Positions 47,813-59,406 of a stretch of 64,000 bases of DNA are shown here, one piece after another. Origin of the DNA: an uncultured Planktomarina sp. Its GTDB lineage: Bacteria; Pseudomonadota; Alphaproteobacteria; Rhodobacterales; Rhodobacteraceae. A model generated the notes under the pieces. The model was given only the letters and a program-made list of their open reading frames with translations, had not been told where the DNA came from and did not search any database. Position numbers and translations under genes: made by a program. The stretch's first letter is position 1, and each line of letters begins with the position of its first letter. Location: positions 186,001 to 250,000 of the forward strand of contig CAJJBP010000009.1 of the NCBI GenBank assembly GCA_905182425.1. Reading direction: 5' to 3'.

Positions 47813-49654
47813 ATGTTAAAAATTCAAGATATCACATATGCCATCGACGGCCGCAGATTGTTTGAAAACGCAAGTGCAACTATCCCCACCGGTCACAAAG
47901 TTGGATTTGTTGGACCGAATGGTACAGGTAAAACCACACTTTTTCGCATAATCCGTGGCGAGCTCGCCCTTGAGGGTGGTGAAATTGAACTACCAAAGCG
48001 CGCCAAAATAGGAGGCGTTGCACAAGAAGCGCCTGCAACGGGCCTTTCTTTGATAGAAACAGTTTTGGCCGCTGACGCCGAAAGAGCTTCTCTCTTAGCG
48101 GATACAAGCGAAGATCCTAACCGAATAGCCGAAGTTCAAACACGGCTCGCAGATATAGATGCTTGGTCCGCAGAAGGTAGGGCAAGCTCCATCCTCAAGG
48201 GTCTCGGTTTCGACGATGCAGCTCAAATGCGACCTTGTGCGGATTTTTCGGGTGGTTGGCGGATGCGCGTAGCCTTAGCTGCAGTCTTATTCTCAGCCCC
48301 TGATATCTTATTACTTGATGAGCCAACCAACTATCTCGATCTTGAAGGTACTATTTGGTTAGAATCTTTTCTCGCCCGCTATCCACACACAGTTGTTGTT
48401 ATAAGTCACGACCGCGATTTACTGAACAGAGCAGTTGGCGGTATTTTACACCTCGAAGACAAGCAATTGACTTTTTATCAGGGCAATTATGATACGTTTG
48501 CTAAAACACGAGCAGCCAAACGGGCAGTTCAAAGTGCAGCTGCAAAAAAGCAAGCGGCACAGCGCGAGCATTTGCAAAGTTTTGTGAACCGTTTCAAGGC
48601 CAAAGCCTCTAAAGCAAAACAAGCTCAGTCGAGGGTCAAAGCATTGGAGCGGATGGAACTTATTACGCCCCCTGAAGAAGCCGCCAAGCGCGTTTTTTCA
48701 TTTCCACAGCCGGAAGAGTTGTCACCACCGATTGTGGCAATTGAAAATGGCGCGGTTGGATACGATGGACCTGATATTTTAGCAGAACTTGAACTGCGAA
48801 TTGACCAAGACGATCGTATAGCTCTGTTGGGCAAGAATGGGGAGGGTAAATCCACGCTATCAAAACTCATCTCCGGCCGTCTCCACAGCTCAAGCGGACG
48901 AACAATCAAACACAACAAACTACGAATTGGCTATTTCGCCCAACACCAGGTAGACGAACTCAACATCGATGAGACGCCCTTGCAACACCTGCAATCAGAG
49001 CGTCCAGATCATAGCCCTGCCCGCCTCAGAGCTATGCTTGCTGGGTTTGGCCTTGGGCCCAATCAAGTTGACACCATTGTAGCGCGGCTTTCCGGTGGAC
49101 AGAAAGCGCGCCTGTCTTTGTTGTTAGCTACACTAGACGCACCACATCTGCTGATATTGGATGAACCGACAAACCACCTCGACATTGAAAGTCGTGAAGC
49201 ATTGGTTCAAGCGCTTACAACGTACTCAGGCGCAGTTATTTTGGTAAGCCACGACATGCATCTGTTGTCGCTGGTAGCTGATCGTCTATGGTTGGTATCA
49301 GATGGCCGAGTAATCCCATTCGATCATGATCTTGCAGAGTATCGCAGGTTCTTGCTAGGAACGCCTGCCCCAAAAAAAGTCACTGAAAAACAAAAGCCAA
49401 ACAAATCTAAACGTGAGCAATTGATCCTGGCGCGCACTGAGGTGCATAAAAATGAAGAACGACTTGAAAAGCTTAACATGATGTATGAGAAACTTCAGGA
49501 AAAATTAGCAGAACCAAAGCTTTACGAAGATCATAATGCGGATGATCTTGCAGTTTGGCAAAAAAAGTTCAGTGAAGTAGAGAAAGCTTTGGAGCGAGCA
49601 GAGGGACTTTGGCTAGCTGCAAGCAGCAAAGTAGAAAAATTAGAAAATGGCTGA
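47813..49654 (+). CDS. ABC-F family ATPase
   Basis: 613 residues from the ATG at 47813 ([20 protein letters not shown]). Two ABC domains without membrane segments: first Walker [11 protein letters not shown], signature [12 protein letters not shown], Walker [13 protein letters not shown]; second Walker [11 protein letters not shown], signature [12 protein letters not shown], Walker [14 protein letters not shown] basic interdomain linker and a C-terminal coiled coil ([20 protein letters not shown]) match the Uup-like subgroup. ABC-F proteins act on ribosomes or, for Uup, affect DNA and translation; which role applies here is not shown. It overlaps marC by eight bases. Confidence 0.93.
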   Translation: MLKIQDITYAIDGRRLFENASATIPTGHKVGFVGPNGTGKTTLFRIIRGELALEGGEIELPKRAKIGGVAQEAPATGLSLIETVLAADAERASLLADTSEDPNRIAEVQTRLADIDAWSAEGRASSILKGLGFDDAAQMRPCADFSGGWRMRVALAAVLFSAPDILLLDEPTNYLDLEGTIWLESFLARYPHTVVVISHDRDLLNRAVGGILHLEDKQLTFYQGNYDTFAKTRAAKRAVQSAAAKKQAAQREHLQSFVNRFKAKASKAKQAQSRVKALERMELITPPEEAAKRVFSFPQPEELSPPIVAIENGAVGYDGPDILAELELRIDQDDRIALLGKNGEGKSTLSKLISGRLHSSSGRTIKHNKLRIGYFAQHQVDELNIDETPLQHLQSERPDHSPARLRAMLAGFGLGPNQVDTIVARLSGGQKARLSLLLATLDAPHLLILDEPTNHLDIESREALVQALTTYSGAVILVSHDMHLLSLVADRLWLVSDGRVIPFDHDLAEYRRFLLGTPAPKKVTEKQKPNKSKREQLILARTEVHKNEERLEKLNMMYEKLQEKLAEPKLYEDHNADDLAVWQKKFSEVEKALERAEGLWLAASSKVEKLENG

Positions 49655-50288
49655 CTTAATAGACATAGCAGCGTTGATAACAGCCTTTACAACCTTGTTT
49701 GTTGTAATAGACCCCATTGGTTTAGCCCCAGTTTTTGTTGCTTTAACCCAAGGTATGTCTGCACAGAAGCGTAAAACAATTGGAATCCGCGCATGCCTGA
49801 TCGGCTTTTGCTTGTTAGCGCTCTTTGGCCTATTTGGCGAATCTGTTCTTGGGTTTGCAGGTATTTCCATGCCTGCTTTTCAGATAGCCGGTGGAGCTTT
49901 ACTATTTTTAACAGCTCTAGAAATGGTCTTTGAACGTCGTGGCAAACGCCGTAATGACAAAAGTGGACACGGCGAAGACGATGACCGTGATCCCTCTGTT
50001 TTTCCGTTATCTACTCCGCTCATCGCAGGCCCCGGAGCTATTGCATCAATAATTCTCCTGACCAATGCTGTAGATGATAATTTGTGGCAGTTGGGCGGCG
50101 TATTCTTTGCAATGTTCATTGTCGTTTTAACGGTTTTAGCCTTGTTTATGATGTCTGATTTCTTAGAAAGGCTTTTAAGGAAAACTGGTATTCTAGTGGT
50201 TAGCCGCGTTTTGGGTATGCTTTTAGCCGCCCTGTCAGTACAATTTATTTTAAATGGGCTCACTGGTTTTGGGATTACAGGAGCATAA
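49647..50288 (+). CDS. MarC family integral membrane protein
   Basis: 213 residues with six hydrophobic segments. IAALITAFTTLFVVIDPIGL (ending in the family's DPxG), ALLFLTALEMVFERR, VFPLSTPLIAGPGAIASIIL and MLLAALSVQFILNGL are MarC/UPF0056 hallmarks. The family was once linked to multiple antibiotic resistance, but its function is not established. The start overlaps the ABC-F gene by eight bases, indicating one transcript. Confidence 0.9.
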   Translation: MADLIDIAALITAFTTLFVVIDPIGLAPVFVALTQGMSAQKRKTIGIRACLIGFCLLALFGLFGESVLGFAGISMPAFQIAGGALLFLTALEMVFERRGKRRNDKSGHGEDDDRDPSVFPLSTPLIAGPGAIASIILLTNAVDDNLWQLGGVFFAMFIVVLTVLALFMMSDFLERLLRKTGILVVSRVLGMLLAALSVQFILNGLTGFGITGA

Positions 50289-50322
50289 ATGTCCTCCAAA
50301 TCTAATTTTCAGGAGTTTGTTT

Positions 50323-50898
50323 ATGAGTGACATCATTGCACAACTGACCTATCTAGCCGTTTTAATTGTTGCTATCGGCGGTTGGTTTTTAGCTAGCAAT
50401 CGGTCTTCAATCAGCAAAACCCTGCAAATGGCTCTTGTTTGGGGTATGATTTTTATGGGCGGAATGGCCATCTACGGGCTTTGGACTGATATTATAGAAG
50501 CGGCAGTTCCAAGAATATCACTAAACTCTGAAGGCGGTATTGAGGTACCAAGATCCCGTAATGGGCATTATCATCTTACCGTCGAAATTAACGATGTTGA
50601 TATCAAATTTTTGGTAGATACTGGTGCAACAGATCTATTTTTAACACAAGAAGATGCTAAGCGTGTTGGAATTAATACTAAAAATTTGGCCTATATTGCA
50701 ACGGCATACACTGCAAATGGGCCTGTTAAAATTGCTCATACTAAGCTTAAAAAAGTTAAGCTTGGTGAGTTCGTAGATCTTCAAGTAAACGCTTCAATCA
50801 ATGGTGGAGAAATGCAGCAAAGCCTACTAGGGATGAGCTATCTAAGCAACTTTGATAAAATTGAGATATCTGAAAATACCCTTATTTTATATCGCTAA
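50323..50898 (+). CDS. TIGR02281-type retropepsin-like aspartic protease
   Basis: 191 residues from the ATG at 50323 (MSDIIAQLTYLAVLIV), which has AGGAG at good distance. Two N-terminal membrane helices (about 5-24 and 34-53), then a single retropepsin domain with the catalytic Asp in KFLVDTGATDLFLTQEDA and SLLGMSYLSNFDKIEI. Clan AA enzymes of this type are membrane-anchored with the domain probably in the periplasm; the substrate is unknown. It follows marC by 34 bases. Confidence 0.88.
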   Translation: MSDIIAQLTYLAVLIVAIGGWFLASNRSSISKTLQMALVWGMIFMGGMAIYGLWTDIIEAAVPRISLNSEGGIEVPRSRNGHYHLTVEINDVDIKFLVDTGATDLFLTQEDAKRVGINTKNLAYIATAYTANGPVKIAHTKLKKVKLGEFVDLQVNASINGGEMQQSLLGMSYLSNFDKIEISENTLILYR

Positions 50899-50908
50899 GA
50901 TTGTGCTT

Positions 50909-51370
50909 CTATAGCTTTCTCTCGGATTTCAGTGACCAACTTCCCTGTTCTTGGCTCCAATATTGAGCTGCAGTCCCCGCATCAGTTAACGTCTTCCATT
51001 GCGCTCGTGCTATTTGCATGTCTTCGGCGTTATCATCTTGGAACAAAATGCAGACCCGAGCCGCGTTTTGCGCCTCGTGAAGTGTAACGGTGGCGCCCCC
51101 GATACAAATCAAGCAATCATGAGAAAAAATTTTACCCTCTTGCGCCAACAAAATTGGTTGATCCAGTTCATTTTCAGAACCAGACAGGCCGTGAGGTAGA
51201 AAACTCTCTGCACCTCCATACCAAAGCTTCTCATCTAAATCTTTTATTTGCGCAGTGGTACTCCCACGCAAAAGAACACGCCATTTTTTGCTCAGGCACT
51301 TATCCAATAAGGGCATTAAAGCTTGATCTACGGTTTGACGTGTTAAATGATAAAAATATGCCTCATTCAC
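50909..51370 (-). CDS. holC: DNA polymerase III chi subunit
   Basis: 153 residues. AYFYHLTRQTVDQALMPLLD at the start and WRVLLRGSTTAQIKDLDEKL, ESFLPHG and PILLAQE follow the chi family. Chi links the clamp loader (through psi) to single-stranded-DNA-binding protein in the replisome. Its start overlaps the pepA stop by four bases, the pepA-holC order seen widely in proteobacteria. Confidence 0.92.
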   Translation of the reverse strand: MNEAYFYHLTRQTVDQALMPLLDKCLSKKWRVLLRGSTTAQIKDLDEKLWYGGAESFLPHGLSGSENELDQPILLAQEGKIFSHDCLICIGGATVTLHEAQNAARVCILFQDDNAEDMQIARAQWKTLTDAGTAAQYWSQEQGSWSLKSERKL

Positions 51371-52852
51371 CCTGCCAGTTCCTCTTTAGTTTCGTAGTGG
51401 TCTGCAATCATACGAATGAGCGCACGAACGCCCCAGCCGGTGGCCCCTTTGGGAGAAAATGCACTAGACGCATCAATAGAAGCTACACCCGCGATATCGA
51501 GGTGCGCCCAAGGCATGTCTGATTTAACAAAGCGTTGCAAAAATTGCCCTGCCGTAATGGATCCAGCAGATCGAGTACCCACATTTTTCATATCTGCAAT
51601 TCGGGATTTAAGTTGTTCATCATAAGCAGGAGCAAGCGGCATCCGCCACGCTCCCTCACCCTCCGCTAAGGCAGCATTAATAAAATGCTTTGTAAGGGTA
51701 TCATTGTTTGAAAAAACTCCAGCCATTTCGTGACCCAAGCCTACAATTATTGCTCCCGTTAACGTTGCGAGATCTATAATACCCAGTTGGGTTAAAACGC
51801 TCTTGCGTATACCAAAGAATATCAGCCAAAACCAAACGCCCTTCCGCATCTGTGTTTATAACCTCTATCGTGTCGCCTTTCATGGACTTGACGACATCAC
51901 CGGGTCGGGTTGCGTTTCCAGATGGCATGTTTTCAACAAGACCTACAACTCCGACCACATTGGCTGCAGCATTCCGCAGGGCTAAAGCTTTCATTGTACC
52001 TGCCACAACTCCAGCGCCTCCCATATCCATAGTCATATTCTCCATCCCACCTGCAGGTTTTAAAGAAATGCCACCAGTATCAAATACAACACCTTTGCCA
52101 ACAAGCGCGAAGGGAGCTTCACCACCACCACCATTCCATTGCATGACAACAACTTTAGATGGACTGCTTGACCCTAGACCAACACACAGCAACGCGCGCA
52201 TTTCAAGCCTTTCCAGTTCAGGCTCGTCTAAGACCTGAACGTCGATACCCAGGTCACGTAACGTTATCAACTGATCGGCGAATGTCGTTGTGGTTAAAAC
52301 ATTCGCAGGGGCGTTCACCAAGTCACGAGTGAAAAATACGCCGTCAACTACCGCCATTTTTGCTGCAATAGAGGATGATTGCATTGACACGTTTTTCACC
52401 ATTACAGTCACATCTAGAGGTTTTGGTGTAGCATTGGTTTTTTGATCAAGATACTCGTAATTTCTCAATCCAATACCTTCAACAAGGTCAGCCAGCAGTT
52501 TAAAATTACCGGCGGCCAACAGAAGTTTCACCCCAGCTGCTGATTTGCAAATTTCAACTCCACAGCTGCGCGCTTCAGCTACCGAAGAGTTCAGGCTAAT
52601 CTTTGCAATAAGTAATGATTGTGCAGCTAAGCCTGTTGGAAAGCTCAATGTGTGGACTTTACCATTCCCTAATTTTTCAAATTCTTCAGATCCTAAAAAC
52701 CGTTCCAATGCACCGTTTGTTAAGCTGTTTATTTTGCGACTAACCACATCAAAACTATTACTATCTGCCGCAAAAATAAGTATCTGACCTTCAAATTGAT
52801 CTAATTTTGCAACATCGGTTTCTACAACTGAAAAATTTGTGAGGGGGGTCAT
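51367..52852 (-). CDS. pepA: leucyl aminopeptidase (one-base frameshift)
   Basis: M17 aminopeptidase. Metal and active-site motifs are VGKGVVFDTGGISLKPAGGM (Lys and Asp ligands) and VINTDAEGRLVLADILWY. The frame breaks at the CCC at 51782-51784: removing one base joins QERFNPT to IIDLATLTGAIIVGLGHEMA and on to the C-terminus, leaving exactly 495 codons (494 residues), normal for PepA. It releases N-terminal residues from peptides in the cytoplasm and in some bacteria also binds DNA. Upstream gene of the pepA-holC pair, divergent from lptF. Confidence 0.92.
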
Positions 52853-52973
52853 AAAACTTCCTTTTTTAATATGATGGGCAAAGTCTAACTTGCACTGATA
52901 AATTTGACCAGATTGCTATTTCTGTTTGCCTAATAATCCTTTAGAATAAAAGACAATAAATCTGGGGGGAGAA

Positions 52974-54096
52974 ATGAAGCGGGCCAACGCATATGTTCTG
53001 AAGCAATTACTAACTTTGTTTGGTTTTTTTGCTTTGATTTTAGTGCTAATCTATTGGGTCAATCGTGCTGTCTCTCTTTTTGATCAACTAATTGCAGACG
53101 GACAATCAATTTTTATATTTTTGGAGTTCACCTCTCTGACCCTTCCTTGGATTATTCAGATGGTTACCCCCGCTGCAGGGTTTGCTGCAGTAGTTTATGT
53201 AATTCATAGATTATCCATCGACAGTGAATTGGTAATTTTACAGACCTCAGGTCGCTCCAACTGCCAAATTGCGACGCCAGTTTGGATATTTGCGCTATGC
53301 GTTACGCTGATTACATTAGTGTTGTACAATGTATTAGTTCCAATCAGTCAGAGCCGCCTACAACAGCGTCAAACCGAGGTTGCCGAGAATGTGACCGCGC
53401 GCTTATTAACAGAAGGCGCTTTTTTGAAACCTAACGAAAACATTACATTTTACCTTAAAAGTATAAGTAATGACGGACAGCTGGAAAGTGTTTTTCTGAA
53501 TTCAACAATAGACCCAAAGAGGAACGTGACTTACTCGGCCACAAAAGCGTTTCTAGTACGGTCTGACTTAGGTCCACAGTTGGTTCTGATTGATGGGTTA
53601 GTGCAAAGTTTGGATATAAAAACACAACGTTTAACGGTCACACGGTTTAACGATTTTGTCGTAAACATTGGACGCCTCATCAGTCCAAGCGCCGAAGTTG
53701 GCCTTTAGCGCGTCTAATTTTACCAGCGTCCAACTATTAAAGTTCTTACGAGGTGCTCAGGTTTTGCCAGGAACCATTTCATTACAACAAATTCGACTCG
53801 TTCTACATACCCGTATTACTGCCCCTTTGTTAAGTATATTTGTTGTTTTACTGGGTTACGCCGTACTAATATCAAGCGGCTTCAGCCGTTTCGGGATTTG
53901 GAAACATGTCTTACTCGCAGTTTTAAGCTTGTCGGTATTAAAAATCCTTGAAGGCATCTGCATCGATTATGTAGGGCGTGAAAAAAATGCTGTATGGATA
54001 CTTTATATGCCTTTGCTATTTGGTTTTCTGTTCACCTACGCGATATTGTTCACCGGAGATAAACCTTGGCGAACTTCTGAAGGCTCTACTATATGA
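52974..54096 (+). CDS. lptF: LPS export ABC transporter permease LptF (one-base frameshift)
   Basis: YjgP/YjgQ-family permease: N-terminal helices (YVLKQLLTLFGFFALILVLI), a periplasmic beta-jellyroll region (LLTEGAFLKPNENITFYLKS) and C-terminal helices (LLSIFVVLLGYAVLISSGF). The frame breaks around 53700 (GG at 53700-53701); removing one base joins SPSAEV to AFSASNFTSVQLLKFLRG and gives exactly 374 codons. With LptG and the ATPase LptB it extracts lipopolysaccharide from the inner membrane. Its stop overlaps lptG by four bases. Confidence 0.9.
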
Positions 54097-55190
54097 TTTT
54101 ACATGCATATTTTGCACGTCGCTTCGCGACGACATTTCTGATTGTAGCAAGCGCTTTCGCCGTTTTAGTAATACTACTCGACTTCATCGAACACCTTCGG
54201 AGGTTTGGCGAGGGAGAAGCCGGTATTGGTAAAATTTTGCAATTAGTTGCCCTAAATGTTCCTGCAAGCCTCTACCAAACGCTTCCTTTAATTATGGTAA
54301 TTTGTAGTATCATGCTGTTTCTAAACCTTGCGCGCAGTAGTGAATTAGTTGTCACACGCGCTTCTGGTAGATCTGCCGTGCGCTCTCTGTTTGGGCCACT
54401 TCTCACAGCATTTGCCATTGGATTAATATCAGTGACTGTGCTCAATCCTATCGTTGCGGCAACTGAAAATAAACATGAGAAATTAGCCGCCAAACTTTTA
54501 GGTCAGCAAGTCAACTCCCTTTCTTTTTCAGAAAATGGACTTTGGTTGCGACAGGGCAATGAAACCTTTCAAACCGTTATTCACGCAAAACGAGCAAATT
54601 TAGACGGTACACAACTTTTCGATGTCGCCCTTTATGAATTTGACCTGACGGGGAAAGCTACAAAGCGGATGACTGCAAAATCAGCTCTTTTGATCGATGG
54701 CTATTGGAGCCTGAAAGGCGTTAAAGAATGGTTACTGAAATTGGGTGGAAATCCTGAGGCAAAAGCAATCGAAAAAACTTCTTATAACATAAAAACAAGT
54801 CTGACTAAGGATCACATTCAAGATAGCTTTGGTATACCTGCGTCCATCCCAATCTGGCAACTTCCATCATTTATTAAAAAGCTTAAAAAGGCAGGTTTTT
54901 CTGCGAGACGCCATGTCGTTTGGTTCCACATGGAACTAGCCTTGCCTTTGTTTTTAGTAGCTATTGTAATGATTGGAGCTGGTTTTACCGTCAAACAAGG
55001 ACGCCAAGTCCGGACTGGCTTGATGGTATTACTCGCCATTCTTTTTGGCTTTGGCCTATATTTTATTCGAAACTTTGCCCGAATACTTGGCGAGAATGGA
55101 CAATTGCCAGAAATTTGGGCAGCTTGGATACCACCTTTGGCAGCTATCGGTTTGACGCTCGCCTTTCTCCTTCACACAGAGGACGGTTAG
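54093..55190 (+). CDS. lptG: LPS export ABC transporter permease LptG
   Basis: 365 residues, same fold as LptF: helices at the N-terminus (FATTFLIVASAFAVLVILLD), the jellyroll (SFSENGLWLRQGNETFQTVI) and C-terminal helices from HVVWFHMELALPLFLVAIVM onward. ATG overlaps the lptF stop (ATGA). The frame is intact. It partners LptF in the inner-membrane part of the LPS bridge. Confidence 0.93.
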   Translation: MILHAYFARRFATTFLIVASAFAVLVILLDFIEHLRRFGEGEAGIGKILQLVALNVPASLYQTLPLIMVICSIMLFLNLARSSELVVTRASGRSAVRSLFGPLLTAFAIGLISVTVLNPIVAATENKHEKLAAKLLGQQVNSLSFSENGLWLRQGNETFQTVIHAKRANLDGTQLFDVALYEFDLTGKATKRMTAKSALLIDGYWSLKGVKEWLLKLGGNPEAKAIEKTSYNIKTSLTKDHIQDSFGIPASIPIWQLPSFIKKLKKAGFSARRHVVWFHMELALPLFLVAIVMIGAGFTVKQGRQVRTGLMVLLAILFGFGLYFIRNFARILGENGQLPEIWAAWIPPLAAIGLTLAFLLHTEDG

Positions 55191-57322
55191 ATGCGTATCT
55201 TATTATCGATTTACTTTTTTCTATTCTCCGTCGGTATGGCTGCAGCACAAAATCCCATAAACCTTATTGCCGACCAAATAATAATTACACCAAACGGAGC
55301 TTTAATTGCTAAAGGAAATGTAGTCATTTGGCAGAAAAACACCAAAATAAAAGCCCACGAAGTCAGCTATAATGACGGAACTGGTGAACTCACATTAATT
55401 GGCCAAATCATAATCCAAAATGGAAGCTCAGAAGTAATTTTTGCAGACCAAGCCACACTGTCCAATGACTTGCAAACAGGAATAATTGCCAGCGCTAAAA
55501 TTATTTTAAGTCAACAAGTTCAGATAGTTGCATTACAAGTCTCTCAATCAAACGGCCGATACACTAAAGCAAAGAATATTGCTGCTACATCGTGTCAAGT
55601 CTGTCTAAGAAAAAACACCACTTTGGCAAATCCGCGCCAAAAGTATAGTGCATGATAAAGTGGAAAAACAACTTTACTTTGATCAAGCTCAACTACGCCT
55701 TCTCAATATACCTATTCTTTTAATTCCACAGCTACGACTACCAGATCCCTCACTTAAACGTGCAACAGGCTTTCTTGTTCCTCTATACAAAAATTCATCT
55801 CGCCTAAAATCTGGTCTAAAAACTCCATATTTTATAAGTCTTAGCGACCATAAAGATTTAACAATGACACCTTTTTACTCTCCAAAGACAAGAACCCTCG
55901 AGTTTGAATATCGACAAGCTTATCAATCAGGCTGGTTAAATTTTAAAGGTGCAGTATCCAACGACAGTTTGTTGCCAGATACCGGACGCGGGTATATTTT
56001 TGGAACGGGGTCTTTCGATCTTGGGCGACACTTTAAACTAGGAGTCCAAGTCCAAGCTGTTCGCGATAAAACATATCTTTTCGATTACGATTATGCGGAA
56101 TTGGACAGGTTAAATTCTAATATCGACCTGACCCGTGCAAGCCGTGAAGAAACCATAGAAATGCGGCTTTCAAGCTTCAACTCTTTGCGCTCCTCCGACG
56201 ACAATTCAACAGAACCGACTATTGTGGCGGAAATGGTACAGCAATTTCGTTATTTTCCAAATCTGATTGGTGGAGAATCTGGTTTGAAGGCCAGCGCACT
56301 TGGAAGCTATCGCTATTCCGATGCAAACATATGATTTTGATAGTGATAGAGAGGTTGATGGATATGATACCTTACGTCTCTCATTAGATACTGATTGGCA
56401 AAGAAATTGGACTTTTCAAAACGGTTTTATTTTTGACTTAGATACGGAATTGGGTTTGTCCTATTATAATATTCAACAACATTTCAGCGCAAAATCTGAT
56501 ATCTTAGTAAATTCTAGTGCTGCTTCTGCGGGCTTGCGCTGGCCGCTAATTCGAAAAAATAATGGTGGTTCAACAGCTATTTTGGAGCCACATATTCAAT
56601 TTGCATCCGTTTCCATAAATGGTTCAGACGTTCCTAACCAAGACAGCACACGAGTAGAGTTTGATGAAGGGAACTTGTTCAAATTTAATCGGGCCCCTGG
56701 TTACGACTTAACCGAGAACGGGTTTCGTATTAACATTGGCTTGAAGGGCGAAAGCTATGACGTAAATGGAGGTCAAATAGGATGGGAAATTGGCAAAGTA
56801 ATGCGGGCGAAAGATACAAGTTTCAGCTATAGCTCCGGTTTATCTGGCAAATCTTCTGATTGGTTAATAGCTACTAATATTGACCACTTCTCCGGTATTG
56901 AACTTATTGGACGCGCAATGATTACGGATGAAGGCAGACTTGGCAAAACTGAAACCCTTCTAAATTGGCGAGACTTACGCAATGATATTTCTGCTCAATA
57001 CGCATGGTTAGCGAAAGATACGAACGAAGAAAGGGAGAAAAGCCTCAGCGGCTTATCCTTAAGTTGGCAATCCGATATTACGCAAAATTGGATTACGGAG
57101 ACAGCTGTAAAGTTTGACACGAGCCGTGGAGAGGCAACGGATTTGGATTTTGGCTTAAAATTCGCAAATGAATGTTTAAATATTGGCTTTTCCGCCTCGC
57201 GTCGCTTTTCGACTTCGTCTACTCTTCAGCCCAGTACTGACTACAACTTCAAAGTTGAGTTAACTGGCTTTTCGACTGGGTTGGAAAACCCACCTAAACA
57301 ACAAAGATGTCGCTCAATTTAA
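55191..57322 (+). CDS. lptD: LPS assembly outer-membrane protein LptD (two one-base frameshifts)
   Basis: Signal peptide (ILLSIYFFLFSVGMAAAQ), then an OstA/LptA-like jellyroll (LIADQIIITPNGALIAKGNV), a linker with ATSCQVC, and the large beta-barrel (RLPDPSLKRATGFLVP to the end). Two shifts: one extra A in the six-A run at 55610-55615, after which RKTPLWQIRAKSIVHDKVEK reads through; and one extra base near 56327-56331, joining SYRYSDAN to YDFDSDREVDGYDTLRL. Removing both leaves exactly 710 codons (709 residues), in the range for the family. LptD with LptE inserts LPS into the outer leaflet. Directly abuts lptG. Confidence 0.9.
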
Positions 57323-57334
57323 ATCGAGGATCAC

Positions 57335-58531
57335 ATGCTCTTTTCAACCATTAAAAAAACCCTTTTGGCTTTTCTTTTTAATGGAACACTTGTTGGAATT
57401 GTCACTGCACAAAGTTTGTTTGACCCAGTGGTTTCGATCAATGGCGCCGTAATCACGGAATATGAGTTGGGCCAACGGGTCCGATTCAATCATTTCCTTG
57501 AGCAAACAGGAAAAAATATAGGAAAAGCCCGTGAAGATTTAATTAATGATCGCTTGAAGGTTTCAGCTGGGCGACGCGTCGGCATTGAACTAAGCCAAGA
57601 TAATTTAGAACAGTCTATGGTTGATTTTGCGAACAACTCGAGCCGAAGCTTAGAGGAACTTTTGAGCCTCATTGCTCAAAATGGTGTCGATGCACAAACA
57701 TTTCGCGATTTTGTTGAATCTGGCGTGGTTTGGCGAGAATTAGTTCGCTCTCAATTTGCCGGTCGTGGGGTTCCTTCAGAAGCAGAAATTGATCGAGCAA
57801 CAGCCTCCGTAGGCCCCCAGGGTGGATTGCGTGTTTTAATGTCTGAGATCGTAATTGCAGCATCACCGCAACAGGCGGTTACTGCTAAACGATTAGCTGA
57901 CAAGCTATCAAAAATTACCTCAATTACTGAATTTTCACAAAAAGCTACTGAATTTTCGGCAGCTCCAACCCGAGTAAATGGTGGAAAATTAGAATGGACC
58001 ACTTTGAATGATTTACCAGCAGCGCTTGCGCCGATTGTTGCTGCTCTGCGTCCTGGGCAGGTAACCCCACCTCTTAACATTCCCAATGCGATCGTTTTGC
58101 TTCAATTACGTGCCGTGGAGGAAACTGCAGCAACTGCTAAAATTCTTGTAAAAATTGAATACGCATTCCTTTCTGGACCAACTACATCTATTCAAATAGC
58201 AGCCAAAAACTCCGATACTTGCGATGACCTTTATGGACTAGTAAAAAGTAAGCCCGAGTTGAGGCTATCCATTCAATCTCAAAAGCCTTCAGATATAAAA
58301 CGAGATAAAGCTGTTCGTATTGCTCTTTTGGATAAAGATGAAAAGAGTATTTTGCCGACAGCGGAGGAAAAAACATCAGATATGGTTATGCTGTGCAAGC
58401 GTGTTTATGCAATATCCGAGAACGTTTCTCGCGCAGAAATAACACAGAACTTGAGGCTAGCTCGACTAAATAGCCTTGCAGACGGGTATTTGGCAGAGCT
58501 ACGCGCCAATGCTGATATTGTAGATTACTAA
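57335..58531 (+). CDS. surA: SurA-like periplasmic peptidyl-prolyl isomerase/chaperone
   Basis: 398 residues with a signal peptide (LLAFLFNGTLVGIVTAQ). The SurA N-domain starts FDPVVSINGAVITEYELGQR, and a single parvulin-like domain covers about 165-275 (LMSEIVIAASPQQAVTAKRL, NGGKLEWTTLNDLPAALAPI, RPGQVTPPLNIPNAIVLLQL). The C-terminal helix region is retained. It chaperones outer-membrane proteins such as LptD, encoded 12 bases upstream. One parvulin domain rather than two is usual in this order. Confidence 0.88.
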   Translation: MLFSTIKKTLLAFLFNGTLVGIVTAQSLFDPVVSINGAVITEYELGQRVRFNHFLEQTGKNIGKAREDLINDRLKVSAGRRVGIELSQDNLEQSMVDFANNSSRSLEELLSLIAQNGVDAQTFRDFVESGVVWRELVRSQFAGRGVPSEAEIDRATASVGPQGGLRVLMSEIVIAASPQQAVTAKRLADKLSKITSITEFSQKATEFSAAPTRVNGGKLEWTTLNDLPAALAPIVAALRPGQVTPPLNIPNAIVLLQLRAVEETAATAKILVKIEYAFLSGPTTSIQIAAKNSDTCDDLYGLVKSKPELRLSIQSQKPSDIKRDKAVRIALLDKDEKSILPTAEEKTSDMVMLCKRVYAISENVSRAEITQNLRLARLNSLADGYLAELRANADIVDY

Positions 58532-58566
58532 TGCCACTGCTGCCAGAATGATAAAGGCTCGCCGGA

Positions 58567-59406
58567 ATGCAAATTGATACTCTGCCCCCACTGCGTGAAG
58601 TAATATCAACGCATACGCTAAAAACTAAAAAATCTCTTGGCCAAAATTTTATTTTGGACCTTAATTTAACTGCTAAAATTGCCCGACTTGCAGGCTCTCT
58701 CGATGATCATGATGTTCTTGAAATAGGACCCGGTCCTGGTGGTCTAACGCGTGGCCTCCTTTCGGAAGGCGCAAGACGGGTAGTGGTGCTCGAAAAAGAT
58801 ATACGGTGCATGCCTGCGCTAGAGGAAATTAAAGCAGCATACCGGAACAAAGTACAAATTTTCAATGTGGACGCTTTGGGGTTTGATGCCCAGCGCCATT
58901 TAACGGGCCCTGTGCGCATTGTATCTAATTTACCTTACAACGTCGGTACGGAGCTCCTTATTCGCTGGTTGACCCCAGGAGACTGGCCCCCTTTCTGGGA
59001 AACGCTCACGCTGATGTTTCAAAAAGAGGTGGCAGAACGGATTATAGCAGCACCTGGATCAAAGGCCTATGGCCGCCTTTCTATATTGGCTCAATGGAAA
59101 GCTAATGCAAAGATTGTGATGGCACTTCCCCCTGAAGCATTCTCTCCACCCCCCAAAGTGCATTCTGCCGTTGTGCACCTTACAGCACTAACAGAGCCAA
59201 GATTCCCCGCACCAGCAAGACTTCTTTCTTCAACTGTCGCAATGGCGTTCAACCAGCGACGTAAAATGTTACGCTCTAGCCTTAAAGCTGCATCAAAAGA
59301 TATCGAAATGGTCCTGCGGGATGCTGGCCTTGAGCCAACCGCACGCGCAGAGGAAATTTCACTTGAAGGTTACTGCGCTTTAGCGCGAGGCTTAGACCAG
59401 AGTTAA
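58567..59406 (+). CDS. rsmA: 16S rRNA dimethyladenosine transferase
   Basis: 279 residues, KsgA/Rsm[24 protein letters not shown] motif [16 protein letters not shown], and the catalytic [18 protein letters not shown] (NLPY). It dimethylates two adenosines in helix 45 of 16S rRNA. It starts 35 bases after surA; in related genomes pdxA normally lies between them, but no pdxA is here. Its stop overlaps the convergent DUF4167 gene by four bases. Confidence 0.95.
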   Translation: MQIDTLPPLREVISTHTLKTKKSLGQNFILDLNLTAKIARLAGSLDDHDVLEIGPGPGGLTRGLLSEGARRVVVLEKDIRCMPALEEIKAAYRNKVQIFNVDALGFDAQRHLTGPVRIVSNLPYNVGTELLIRWLTPGDWPPFWETLTLMFQKEVAERIIAAPGSKAYGRLSILAQWKANAKIVMALPPEAFSPPPKVHSAVVHLTALTEPRFPAPARLLSSTVAMAFNQRRKMLRSSLKAASKDIEMVLRDAGLEPTARAEEISLEGYCALARGLDQS

